Of a DNA stretch of 15,749 nucleotides, positions 7,005 to 14,834 are shown piece after piece (position 1 is the stretch's first letter; each line of letters opens with the position of its first letter). This DNA comes from Anaerolineales bacterium UBA4826 (GTDB lineage: Bacteria > Chloroflexota > Anaerolineae > UBA4142). The translations under genes and the position numbers were made by a program. The notes under the pieces were generated by a model that ran no database searches, was not told the origin of the DNA, and saw only the letters and a list, made by a program, of their open reading frames with translations. Location of the stretch: positions 2,035-17,783 of the forward strand of contig DHFK01000183.1 in assembly GCA_002400365.1 (NCBI GenBank). Direction: 5' to 3'.

Positions 7005-9816
7005 CCTGTGTCTCGCTTTGCGGTCGCGGCGCGCCCACGCGCGCGATTTTCGCGCCATCTCCCAGCCCTTGCGTCACGTTGGCCGAGTCAACAATCAACG
7101 GCGCGTGCTCGACGACCAGCGGGTAGTTCACCGAACTGTGCGCGGTCACGATCACGACGATGTCGCTGCGGCGCAACGTGGCGCGCGTCAGCGGAACGGA
7201 TTTGAAATCGGCGCGCGCGCGGTGGAACACGTCGCCGCCGACGTGAAACGCCGGCACGTACGGATCGTGGTATTGCACGCGCGCGCCATAATTCAACAGC
7301 ACTTCGATCACGCGCTCGGCGGGCGAGTTGCGCGCGTCGTCCACGTTGCGTTTGAACGCGACGCCGAGCACCAGCACGCGCGCGTTCCGCAGCGATTTGC
7401 CATTCTGCCCCAACAGGTCATTGGCTAGTTTGACGACGTGGTACGGCATGCCCTGGTTGATCTCCGCCGCCAGTTCAATGAACTTGGTATAAAAATCGTA
7501 CTCGCGCGCTTTCCAGGACAGATAGTACGGGTCCACTGGGATGCAGTTGTGCGTCACGATACCGTATGATGTGACGAACGTGTGCGTATCTTCAACTTCC
7601 GCTGAATAGACGATGTGCGTGCCCACCCGCTGCGATACCTCAGCCACCTTGATTGTCGCAAAGTTGCCGTGCGCGGCGAAACTCTTGGTGGGCATGCGCT
7701 TCCGTCGCCCGTCGGCGTACCTCTGCAAAGCAGCGCGTTTGTCGCCATCGAACAATGGCAAGAGGCGCGCGAGTTGTCGCTCGCCGTAGAATCGCAGGTA
7801 TGGCTTGCCTTTCTTGAGCGTCGGCACAAAGCCCAGTCCCTGCGCGAGCAAGACGGTCTGTTGAAATAGATGCGGGCTGCTCGAAAAATAGCCGACGGTC
7901 GCGACGTTGATGTGATGATCGAACGTGCGCTGTTTTTTCTTATGATGGTAATGCCGAACGCGTTGCTCCAAGTTCACATCGCCGTCGCCGCGCAGCAGCC
8001 CGGCCAGAACGCCCAGACGAACTGGCTCGGACGCCTCCATCAGGATGGCTGGAATCTGCATCTCCGTTGAGCGCGTTCCGCAGTTCAGCACGTCGCGCAG
8101 CAAGCGCGCAAATAAATTAGACGAAACCTTGATCTGGACTGCGTTCCAGATTCTATCTTTACGCTTGGAATAGCGCAATCCGAGCGAGCGGACGATCTGG
8201 CAGACATCGTTGATGTACTCGTGTTCACTTACATTGAACGTAAAGCGTGTGCGTAACGATTTGTCTCGCGTGATGCATCCTTCGCTCAAATAATACCCGA
8301 CGAGGCGCGCGAACGCGTCATCTACCCTGATCACCGCCGGGATCGAGTTCGCGGACGGACCGCGCCCGGTTCGCAACAAGATATCGCAGTGCGCCATCGG
8401 CGCGGCATTCTGTTTCTCCAATTCCAAGTAAATCGCCAGCGGCATCCGATTCGAGCGAAAGATCTCATGACGATCAACACGCCATGCCTTGAGAAAAGGG
8501 GTTATCTGCTCCCGGTGATCCTTGAATTGTCCACACTTGGGCGTAACGCGAATGTTGGCGATTTCTTCGCTTGCCAGGTGAGGAATGAGATCAATCGCGG
8601 GATCGGCTGAGTTTGCGCCCAGCCACCGCGTTGGCACGATCAATTCGTCGCCGGCTTGCAGCGTATCCGCGCGTTGGACGCGCAGCGCGCCTTCTTTCCA
8701 CACGATTATTGGATGCCCGTCTGTCACCGAGAGATGCCGACGGTCGTTCGTAGTAATGTCAACCATCGCGCCGCGATATTCGCGCCGCGACAGCGCCGCG
8801 AGCGGCTTGACGCAGGTTGCGCGCTGCTCAAGATCAAAGGAAAGCGCGCTGATGCCTTCCGGCTCTAACAGTGTAACCTCGCCGATTTGGCGCGCCGCGC
8901 CGGGGTGCTGACGTTGCAGGTCCGCGAAATACTCGCCAACGCGCACGCACGTCAGCCCGCGCCCGTTCTGGACGAACAGAAATTCGTTCTCGCCCAAACA
9001 GTGCCCGCCTACACCCGCGCCAGGATAGAACGCCATAAAGCCAAAGGGCTTGGTCGCGGCGGCGGCGATCACTTCCCAAAAGTCAATGCCCATCTTTTCC
9101 GACAAGAGCGCCAGTTCGTTGACGAGCGCGATGTTCACCGAGCGAAAGATATTTTCCAGCAGTTTGCTCATCTCCGCCGCGCGCGGCGACGACACGACGA
9201 ACACTTTGGGCGTCAGATGCACGAGCAGCGCCTTCGCCAGCGCGGTGCAGCGCGGCGTCAAGCCGCCCAGAGTTTTCGGCGTGTTCTTGACATTCCACCC
9301 CGCGCTGCTCGTCGCGCCCGGATCAATCCGCTCCGGCGAAAACGCAAGGTGGAAATCTTTGCCGGCGCGCAATCCGCTCGTCTCCAGAATCGGCAGGCAG
9401 ATTTCTTCGGTGGTGCCCGGGTACGTCGTGCTTTGCAGGATCACGAGTTGCCCGGCGCGCAAGCGCGGCGCGATGCTTTTGGTGGCGGCGATGACCGGCT
9501 CCAGGTCGGGCGCTTTCATTTCATCGAACGGCGTCGGCACGCAGATGAAAATCACGTCAACGTCTTTTAGCGCGTCGTAATCGCTGGTCGCCGCAAATCT
9601 CTTTCGCGCGCTCAGCCGCTTGACGTCGGCGCTAGCGACATCGGGTATGTAACTGACGCCCCGGCTGAGTTTCTCCACTTTGCGCGCATCAATGTCCAAG
9701 CCGACGACCGGAAAACCTTCGCGCGCGAATTCGATCGCCAACGGCAAGCCCACGTAACCCAGCCCAACCACCGCGACGCGCGCCTTCTTCCGCGCGATCT
9801 TTTGCTGCAATGTCAC
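6997..9816 (-). CDS. Intein-containing nucleotide-sugar 6-dehydrogenase (WbpA/UDP-GlcNAc type)
   Basis: A 939-codon reading frame encoding a precursor. Residues 1-272 are the N-extein, 273-757 an intein and 758-939 the C-extein; splicing would give a 454-residue enzyme. The extein is a UDP-glucose/GDP-mannose dehydrogenase-family protein, most like WbpA-type UDP-N-acetylglucosamine 6-dehydrogenases, which oxidise the sugar C6 to a carboxylate with two NAD+. Visible are GLGYVGLP (18-25), QSTTYPGTTEE, FSPERIDPG, catalytic K218 and N222 in SKLLENIFRSVN, and TKPFGFMAFYPGAGVGGH before the junction. CIPVDPYYLSWKA after it carries the catalytic Cys. The C-terminal domain has LVLGVAFKRNVDDARNSP. The GTG start follows GGAGG by 4 nt; a TTG two codons on is an alternative. 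The gene lies 31 bp after the transferase and overlaps gmk. UDP-glucose as substrate cannot be excluded. Confidence 0.93.
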   Translation of the reverse strand: MTLQQKIARKKARVAVVGLGYVGLPLAIEFAREGFPVVGLDIDARKVEKLSRGVSYIPDVASADVKRLSARKRFAATSDYDALKDVDVIFICVPTPFDEMKAPDLEPVIAATKSIAPRLRAGQLVILQSTTYPGTTEEICLPILETSGLRAGKDFHLAFSPERIDPGATSSAGWNVKNTPKTLGGLTPRCTALAKALLVHLTPKVFVVSSPRAAEMSKLLENIFRSVNIALVNELALLSEKMGIDFWEVIAAAATKPFGFMAFYPGAGVGGHCLGENEFLFVQNGRGLTCVRVGEYFADLQRQHPGAARQIGEVTLLEPEGISALSFDLEQRATCVKPLAALSRREYRGAMVDITTNDRRHLSVTDGHPIIVWKEGALRVQRADTLQAGDELIVPTRWLGANSADPAIDLIPHLASEEIANIRVTPKCGQFKDHREQITPFLKAWRVDRHEIFRSNRMPLAIYLELEKQNAAPMAHCDILLRTGRGPSANSIPAVIRVDDAFARLVGYYLSEGCITRDKSLRTRFTFNVSEHEYINDVCQIVRSLGLRYSKRKDRIWNAVQIKVSSNLFARLLRDVLNCGTRSTEMQIPAILMEASEPVRLGVLAGLLRGDGDVNLEQRVRHYHHKKKQRTFDHHINVATVGYFSSSPHLFQQTVLLAQGLGFVPTLKKGKPYLRFYGERQLARLLPLFDGDKRAALQRYADGRRKRMPTKSFAAHGNFATIKVAEVSQRVGTHIVYSAEVEDTHTFVTSYGIVTHNCIPVDPYYLSWKAREYDFYTKFIELAAEINQGMPYHVVKLANDLLGQNGKSLRNARVLVLGVAFKRNVDDARNSPAERVIEVLLNYGARVQYHDPYVPAFHVGGDVFHRARADFKSVPLTRATLRRSDIVVIVTAHSSVNYPLVVEHAPLIVDSANVTQGLGDGAKIARVGAPRPQSETQDA
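7546..9000 (-). mobile_element. Intein with LAGLIDADG homing endonuclease
   Basis: 485 residues (precursor 273-757) interrupt the dehydrogenase exactly at its active-site motif. Block A is CLGENEFLFVQNGRG with C273 as the first nucleophile. Block B is SVTDGHPIIV with T365 and H368. The two endonuclease motifs are LVGYYLSEG (505-513, acidic E512) and LAGLLRGDG (604-612, acidic D611), separated by about 100 residues. IPAIL (588-592) fits block D. Block F is IVYSAEVEDTHTF, and block G is GIVTHN with penultimate H756 and terminal N757; the +1 residue is C758. All splicing and endonuclease residues look intact, so it should be able to splice and perhaps home. A hand count gives about 48% GC in 8101-8280 against about 62% in extein DNA 9121-9300, consistent with transfer. 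The boundaries follow from the intact host motif GGHCIPVDP on either side. Confidence 0.95.
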
Positions 9817-9833
9817 AGGTCCTCCAAAGGTAG

Positions 9834-9862
9834 GTAGGACAAGTTTGCTAAACTTGTCCTAC
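9834..9862. repeat. Perfect 13-bp palindrome
   Basis: The left arm GTAGGACAAGTTT (9834-9846) and right arm AAACTTGTCCTAC (9850-9862) are exact reverse complements around the 3-nt loop GCT. The element spans the last codons and TAG stop of the transferase gene and ends 18 bp before the dehydrogenase GTG. No U-tract follows on either strand, so it looks more like a dispersed palindromic (REP-like) element or mRNA-processing hairpin than a terminator. Confidence 0.8.
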
Positions 9863-10849
9863 TCTAAATTCAAATTCGTACAACGCGACCGCGCCGGCAA
9901 GCAGCGTCACCGCGAACGCTACGTAACTTTCCAGGACGCCGGCTTGCGCGCAGAACATCGCCATTACGCCCAACGCGCCGGCGACGAGATACAAGATCAA
10001 CACCGCCTCGCGCCGCGTGAACCCGCGCGCGACCAGGCGGTGCGAGAGGTGATCCGTGCCCGGGTTCGTCAGCGGATTCAAACCGCGCCGCAGCCGCGAG
10101 ACGAACACCAGCGTCGTGTCAAAAATTGGCAAGCCCAGCACGATGATGGGAATGAACCAGGTCGCGAGGAGCGGATGCCCCGGAAAGCGCAACTTGATCC
10201 CGGTCGCCGCGAGCATAAAGCCGAGAAACAGACTGCCCGTATCGCCCATGAAAATGGAGGCGGGGTTGAAATTGTAGATCAGGAAGCCGATCGCCACGCC
10301 GAGCAGCGCCGCGCTCAGACTCCCGACGAGGTACTGGCCGTTGGCTGCCGCGAGCAGCAGAAAAAAAGCCGCGGCGACGGCCGCGACCCCGCCCGACAGG
10401 CCATCCATGTTATCGAGGAGATTCATCGCGTTTGTAATGCCGATGACCCAGAACAACGTGATGACGGTGTCGAGCAGGGGCTGATGGAAAAGGTCAATCG
10501 CCACCCCGGTGACCACCAGGATCAGCGCCGCCAGAATCTGTCCGATCAGTTTCAGACTTGCCCGCAAGCCCACGCGATCGTCCCAAATGCCGAGAAATGA
10601 AACCCAGGTCGCGCCGACGACGATGCCGACGATCTGGGAGATGTAAAACCGGTCGGCGAACAAAACCAGCGCGAGCATGAACGCGCCGTACATCGCGACG
10701 CCGCCCAGGAGGGGGATCGGCGTCTGGTGGATTCTGCGCGCGCCCGGCGGCGCGACGATGCCGGCGCGCAGCGCGACGCGGCGCGCCACCGGTGTCGCGC
10801 CGATGGCAAAGACGAGGGCAGTGGCGAAGATGAGCATCAGGGTGGACAT
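9848..10849 (-). CDS. WecA/TagO-type polyprenyl-phosphate sugar-1-phosphate transferase
   Basis: A 333-residue multi-pass membrane enzyme of glycosyltransferase family 4 (MraY/WecA/TagO superfamily). Such enzymes load a HexNAc-1-phosphate from a UDP-sugar onto undecaprenyl phosphate, the first membrane step of wall or surface polysaccharide synthesis. Visible are ARRIHQTPIPLLGG (38-50), GIWDDR with the Mg-site aspartates D90/D91, MNLLDNMDGLSGG (142-154), MGDTGSLFLGF (201-211) and the cytosolic DHLSHRL (266-272), a WecA-like variant of the His motif. I chose the ATG at 10849 because the family consensus begins there. The in-frame ATG at 10936 would add 29 residues read from a heptamer repeat. 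No clear ribosome-binding site precedes 10849. The neighbours (ligase, sugar dehydrogenase) support a polysaccharide role over MraY in peptidoglycan. Confidence 0.88.
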   Translation of the reverse strand: MSTLMLIFATALVFAIGATPVARRVALRAGIVAPPGARRIHQTPIPLLGGVAMYGAFMLALVLFADRFYISQIVGIVVGATWVSFLGIWDDRVGLRASLKLIGQILAALILVVTGVAIDLFHQPLLDTVITLFWVIGITNAMNLLDNMDGLSGGVAAVAAAFFLLLAAANGQYLVGSLSAALLGVAIGFLIYNFNPASIFMGDTGSLFLGFMLAATGIKLRFPGHPLLATWFIPIIVLGLPIFDTTLVFVSRLRRGLNPLTNPGTDHLSHRLVARGFTRREAVLILYLVAGALGVMAMFCAQAGVLESYVAFAVTLLAGAVALYEFEFRVGQV

Positions 10850-10852
10850 AGG

Positions 10853-10964
10853 ATGCCAGATGGCGTATGGCACATAGCATATGGCGTATAGCATATAGCG
10901 CATAGTTGGTGGCAAACAAGTTTTCGCAATTGCCATTCGCTATTTGCCATATGCTATCGGCTAC
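10853..10964. repeat. Inverted heptamer tandem arrays between ligase and transferase genes
   Basis: From 10860 to 10908 seven heptamers follow each other without a slip, mostly fitting ATRGCRY (for example ATGGCGT, ATAGCAT). One degenerate unit precedes (10853-10859) and one follows (10909-10915). After a short spacer, 10930-10957 holds four perfect units of the reverse-complement form RYGCYAT (TTGCCAT, TCGCTAT, TTGCCAT, ATGCTAT). A fifth degenerate unit covers the TAG stop of the ligase gene. The region is the whole intergenic gap and contains no other recognisable signal. Confidence 0.85.
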
Positions 10965-13900
10965 TTGTTCGCCGTCTTCTCCTGCAGCAATGTGACGTAC
11001 GCTTGCAGGACTGGCTTGTCGGCGTCCGCGGCGAGCGCGAGCGCGGCTTGGGCGGCTTTCACCGCCTGAACGAACTGCCCGGCTTTTTGCGCGTTCAGCG
11101 CGACTTGGATGTTCTGCCAGAACGGTTTCTCGTTCTCTGGCGCAAGCGTGACCGTCGTGACGAGCGTGCTCTGCGCGTCGTCAGGATGGTCGGTCTGCAA
11201 ATTCAAGAGCACCAGGTTCTTGTACGCATCGTAATCGTTCGGCGCGAGACGCGCGATGGCTTGATATTCCGGCAGCGCCAAGCGCGGTTGACCGCGCGCC
11301 TTCCACAGCGCGGCGAGGGTGCGCCGCGCCGTCACATCGTTCGGCGATTTCTGCGCGGTCTGTATCGTGCGCTGCAAGGACTGCAACTGTCCGTAGAAAT
11401 CTTGAAAGCGCGCATAATCGGCGCGCGTGGTCGGCACCAACTCCATGAGGTGGCGCATGGCGGCGACGGCGGCGTCAATCTGCCCGGCTTCGGAAAGAAA
11501 GTTGACCAACGCGAGATTGGTGACCAAGTCGTCCGGCGCAATCCGAGCGGCTTGCTCCAATTCTGGCTGCGCCAAATCCAACTGACCTCTCCGCCGGTAC
11601 AGATCCACCAGCGCCAAATGCGGCTGGACCAGCGTGGGATTCTGCTGCGCGACGGCGCGATACGCTGCGATGGCGCGCGGCGCGTATTCCGGCAGCGCCA
11701 GGACACTGGCGGCGCCGACTTGGAGCGTGCCGTCCGCTTCCGAGAGCGCACGCGGGTCAATCGCCAGCGCCTTGAGATACGCGTTCGCCGCATTCGCGAA
11801 GTCGTTCTGGGCGCGGTAGACATCCCCCAGGTACACGTACGTCTGCCCGAAACTGGGATCGAGTTGGAGCGATTGCTCCAACTGTGCGCGCGCCTGCGCG
11901 AGATCGCCGCTCTGCGAAAGCGTCAACGCCCATTCATTCCGCAGGTACGCCGTGTGCGGACTCAGGCGCGCGACCATCCGATAATAGTCAGACGACTGGC
12001 GATAATGTTCCGCGCGTTCGGTCGGATTGTCAATCAGCGGGGCGACGATGCGGTGCAAGCGCGCCAGGTTCGCCGTGTGATCGGTATTCAGCGGATTCAG
12101 GCGCTGCGCCTTCAACAACGTCTTCTCGCTCAGGTTGATCAATTGCGTCCGCCGCAAGAGATCGGTCGCCGCGCGCGCGCCTTCCAAATACGCGCGACCC
12201 AGGAAGAGCGCGTAGAAATCCTGGGTCGGCTGCAAATCGAACGCGCGCTGGTACGCCTCCATGCTGCGATCCCACGCGCCCGCCGCGTCGTAATTGGTGC
12301 CGGCTTTGTACAGAATGTCGGCGCGCACGTTGTTATAGTTGGTGACATAGACGCCTACCAGAACCAGGGCGAGCAAGCCCGGCGCTGCCAGCGCGCTCCA
12401 GTTGGAGCGGAGGGACGCTTCGAACCGCGGCGGCGCGTCGAACCAGAGCGCGAGCGCTAGCACGCCGAGGCAGATAAATAGCGCGAGGTAGAACAGACTG
12501 TGCAGATTGATGTACGCGTCGGTCAAATCGCCCGGCGTCGTGAGCCAGCGCGTTTGCAGCATGGCGAACCAAAGACCGGCGGTGAACGCCAGGATGACAA
12601 AAAGCAGAATGTCGTACAGCCACGTCTCTTGGCTTAGCCGGTCGGTCAAGCCGATGATGCCCGCGATCAACCAGGTCAGCCCAAAGAGGACAAAGATTCC
12701 AGACGGCGCGCCGTCGCTCTTGCTGAAAAGCGAACGCTGAACGGTCTCCACCGCGCTGGCGGTGCCCGTTTGATTGGTGATGGACTCGAAAGCCAATGTA
12801 ATCAGGATCAATGTGGCAATCGCCGTCCACGCGACGACCGGCGCAGGCGAAAGCGCGCGCTCTTTGGCGCGTGAGGTTTCCGGCGCTTGGGCGCGGCGGC
12901 GCGGTTTGCGTCGCGCGGCGGTCGCGCGATTGGGTTCTTCCGGCGCGGCGCGCGGCGCGGCTGGCGCGGCGGAATCCGTCAGGTGGTTCAGGCCGACGAC
13001 GACGAGGAGCGCGGCGTAAAACCAAAAATAGGTGCGCGTGGAGACGATCGCGATCCCAAAGTGAATCTCGACGAAATGCGCGATGAGCGCCGCCATCAGC
13101 GTGCCCAGCCAGAGCGCGCGCCGCACGTCCGGCGCAGCGCCCTCGGCGCGATAGCGGCGCAGCGCGGCAAACGCCAGGTAGATGAGAAAACCGACGATCA
13201 TGCCGGCGGGCAGCGCGACGCCGATCCAATGCCAGCCGCGCCACGCGCCAAAGATGAACGCGAAGACAAAGCCGACCGCGAGCCACAACGCGATAAACAG
13301 ATTGCGCTCGCTCGGCGACGCAATCAAGCCCAGCCATTTCAAGCCAAAGTAGAAAACGGATATGAACAGCAAGATGTACGCGCCAAAGCCGAGCAAGCCG
13401 GTCATCACCAGCGAGTCGAACGTCTCATTGTGCGAGCGATCCGGCGACGCGTTGCGCGATTCCAGGCGTCCCAGTTCCGCGGGATAGAACGGATTGAACG
13501 CGACGTACATCGCCTCGGGACCATAGCCGACCAGCGGACGGATGACGTTGAACGGATCATCGCCGGTAGTGGGCGACCACAGGGGTTGGTGTGGCAGCAC
13601 CAGGTTCAGCGCGCCTTCCCAGATCAATTCGCGCACGCGCGCGGTCGGCGAAGCCGGATCGAGAATCTGCCCCAGGCGCCCCAGGTAGGGGACGCGCTTG
13701 AGCGCTTCCAGCGGAGACGCCGGCAGGTTGAAGACGACGAGGAACGCCATCGCGAGGACCGCCAAGCCGATGATTCCGCCGAGGGTGATGGAGCGCCAGA
13801 CGCGCGGCAGCCGGCGCATCACCATCAGCGCGCCGAGCAGCGTGAACGCGAACAGCCCAGCGCCCAAGCCCAGCCAAGGACCGCGACTCTGCGAAAAGAA

Positions 13901-14758
13901 AAGCGCGACGAGTTGTGTAGCGAGAATGACCGTGTAGGTCGCCGCCAACACAACGCCGCGCCCGGCGGACCGCCGCAGCGTTCCGACAGCCGCTCCAAGC
14001 AGCAGGAGGACGAGCGCGCCGCCGGCGCCCAGCGCAAAGTTGGTTGCCCACAGCGCAATCAACAGAACCAGGGCAAGGACGAACGCGCCGAGCGCTATGC
14101 CGCGCGGCGCCAGATTTTGCGCCGCGCGCGCGAGCGCTTCAAGCCAGCGCGCCAGCGCCAGCGGCACGATCAGGATCAGATAAGCCGCGACAAAAATCGC
14201 GTTGCCCATGTTCGCCGCGATGCGTTCGGTCGTGTCGCCGCCCCAGGGCAGCGGGTCGAGTTGAAAGTGCTGGATGATGCCGTACAGCGCGATCGGGAAA
14301 CTGGTAACGATCGCGGTGTTGATCGCGCGGTCGAATTGCGCGCGCGTGCGCAGCGCGCCGGCGGTAATCAGGAAGATGACGATGTACGAAAAGGTGGTGT
14401 AGGTCCCTTGCATGCGCTGGTACGAACCCCAGAAACTTACGTTCGACGCGACCGATAGAATCGTCGTGACGATATACACGACCACGACCGCCAGCGTCGG
14501 CAGGACCAGCGGGTTGGCGCGGACCAGCGCGCGCGCGCTTTCGGCAAGCGAGGTTTTCGGCAACCCGGTTTCGATCTGCTTGACGATCCACGCGCCGACC
14601 ATCAGCAGCGCGATGGAGCGGATGAGGGCAATTTTGTCCGGCTCGAAGACACGGCTGGAGTAAACGTCGAAGAACAACGGCGCGAGGATCAGCGCGGCGA
14701 GCCAGCCGGCTTCCAAAAGTTTGTCGCAAAAGGTAGAGAGACGTGTGGGCATCGGCAT
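10961..14758 (-). CDS. O-antigen ligase/polymerase-family membrane protein with C-terminal TPR domain
   Basis: About 1265 residues in three parts. Residues 1-590 contain 12 or more hydrophobic helices with the O-antigen ligase/Wzy-type core: FSQSRGPWLGLG in the ligase helix region, then a periplasmic loop ending DRSHNETFDSLVMTGLLGFG (about 440-459), a typical Wzy_C-like signature. An Ala/Pro/Arg-rich linker (about 595-640) leads to four or more further helices. From about 815 to the end lie tandem tetratricopeptide repeats, e.g. DRSMEAYQRAFDLQP, AQARAQLEQSLQLDP and ANAANAYLKALAIDP. The protein probably joins or polymerises lipid-linked glycan outside the membrane, while the TPR part docks partners; this is inference. 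The ATG at 14758 lies just downstream of a -10 box. The ATG at 14752 has AGG at 7 nt and is equally possible. An in-frame codon at 14809 lies in the -35 box and is rejected. Confidence 0.88.
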   Translation of the reverse strand: MPMPTRLSTFCDKLLEAGWLAALILAPLFFDVYSSRVFEPDKIALIRSIALLMVGAWIVKQIETGLPKTSLAESARALVRANPLVLPTLAVVVVYIVTTILSVASNVSFWGSYQRMQGTYTTFSYIVIFLITAGALRTRAQFDRAINTAIVTSFPIALYGIIQHFQLDPLPWGGDTTERIAANMGNAIFVAAYLILIVPLALARWLEALARAAQNLAPRGIALGAFVLALVLLIALWATNFALGAGGALVLLLLGAAVGTLRRSAGRGVVLAATYTVILATQLVALFFSQSRGPWLGLGAGLFAFTLLGALMVMRRLPRVWRSITLGGIIGLAVLAMAFLVVFNLPASPLEALKRVPYLGRLGQILDPASPTARVRELIWEGALNLVLPHQPLWSPTTGDDPFNVIRPLVGYGPEAMYVAFNPFYPAELGRLESRNASPDRSHNETFDSLVMTGLLGFGAYILLFISVFYFGLKWLGLIASPSERNLFIALWLAVGFVFAFIFGAWRGWHWIGVALPAGMIVGFLIYLAFAALRRYRAEGAAPDVRRALWLGTLMAALIAHFVEIHFGIAIVSTRTYFWFYAALLVVVGLNHLTDSAAPAAPRAAPEEPNRATAARRKPRRRAQAPETSRAKERALSPAPVVAWTAIATLILITLAFESITNQTGTASAVETVQRSLFSKSDGAPSGIFVLFGLTWLIAGIIGLTDRLSQETWLYDILLFVILAFTAGLWFAMLQTRWLTTPGDLTDAYINLHSLFYLALFICLGVLALALWFDAPPRFEASLRSNWSALAAPGLLALVLVGVYVTNYNNVRADILYKAGTNYDAAGAWDRSMEAYQRAFDLQPTQDFYALFLGRAYLEGARAATDLLRRTQLINLSEKTLLKAQRLNPLNTDHTANLARLHRIVAPLIDNPTERAEHYRQSSDYYRMVARLSPHTAYLRNEWALTLSQSGDLAQARAQLEQSLQLDPSFGQTYVYLGDVYRAQNDFANAANAYLKALAIDPRALSEADGTLQVGAASVLALPEYAPRAIAAYRAVAQQNPTLVQPHLALVDLYRRRGQLDLAQPELEQAARIAPDDLVTNLALVNFLSEAGQIDAAVAAMRHLMELVPTTRADYARFQDFYGQLQSLQRTIQTAQKSPNDVTARRTLAALWKARGQPRLALPEYQAIARLAPNDYDAYKNLVLLNLQTDHPDDAQSTLVTTVTLAPENEKPFWQNIQVALNAQKAGQFVQAVKAAQAALALAADADKPVLQAYVTLLQEKTANK

Positions 14759-14780
14759 ACCTGGAGGATGATTCCGCGTC

Positions 14781-14809
14781 ATTATACGACGGTTGCGGAT
14801 GATTCGCAA
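14781..14809 (-). promoter_or_regulatory. Sigma70-type promoter for the polysaccharide cluster
   Basis: On the - strand TTGCGA (14809-14804, 4 of 6), a 17-bp spacer and a perfect TATAAT (14786-14781) precede the ligase gene. The expected +1 is near 14774, leaving a leader of about 16 nt. A 9-bp direct repeat (GAATCATCC on the - strand) occurs at 14805-14797, touching the -35, and again at 14774-14766 at the start site, offset by 31 bp. This is a possible operator pair. Confidence 0.7.
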
Positions 14810-14834
14810 ATAGCGCTCACCAACCCGCGGTTGT

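Noticed and set aside
6997..9816. Two separate genes or a frameshifted dehydrogenase
   Set aside because: The frame is continuous, and the insert begins and ends with complete intein splicing blocks; the extein motifs join exactly across it.
10850..10936. Longer transferase reading frame starting at the ATG at 10936
   Set aside because: The extra 29 residues are read through the heptamer array, giving a repetitive peptide with YAI words. The family consensus starts at the ATG at 10849.
12887..14458. Long + strand open frame antisense to the ligase gene, and similar long antisense frames over 2511-4361 and 5493-7205
   Set aside because: High GC makes stop codons rare on the opposite strand. 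The translations are Arg/Gln-rich without recognisable motifs, and the sense strands encode clear protein families.
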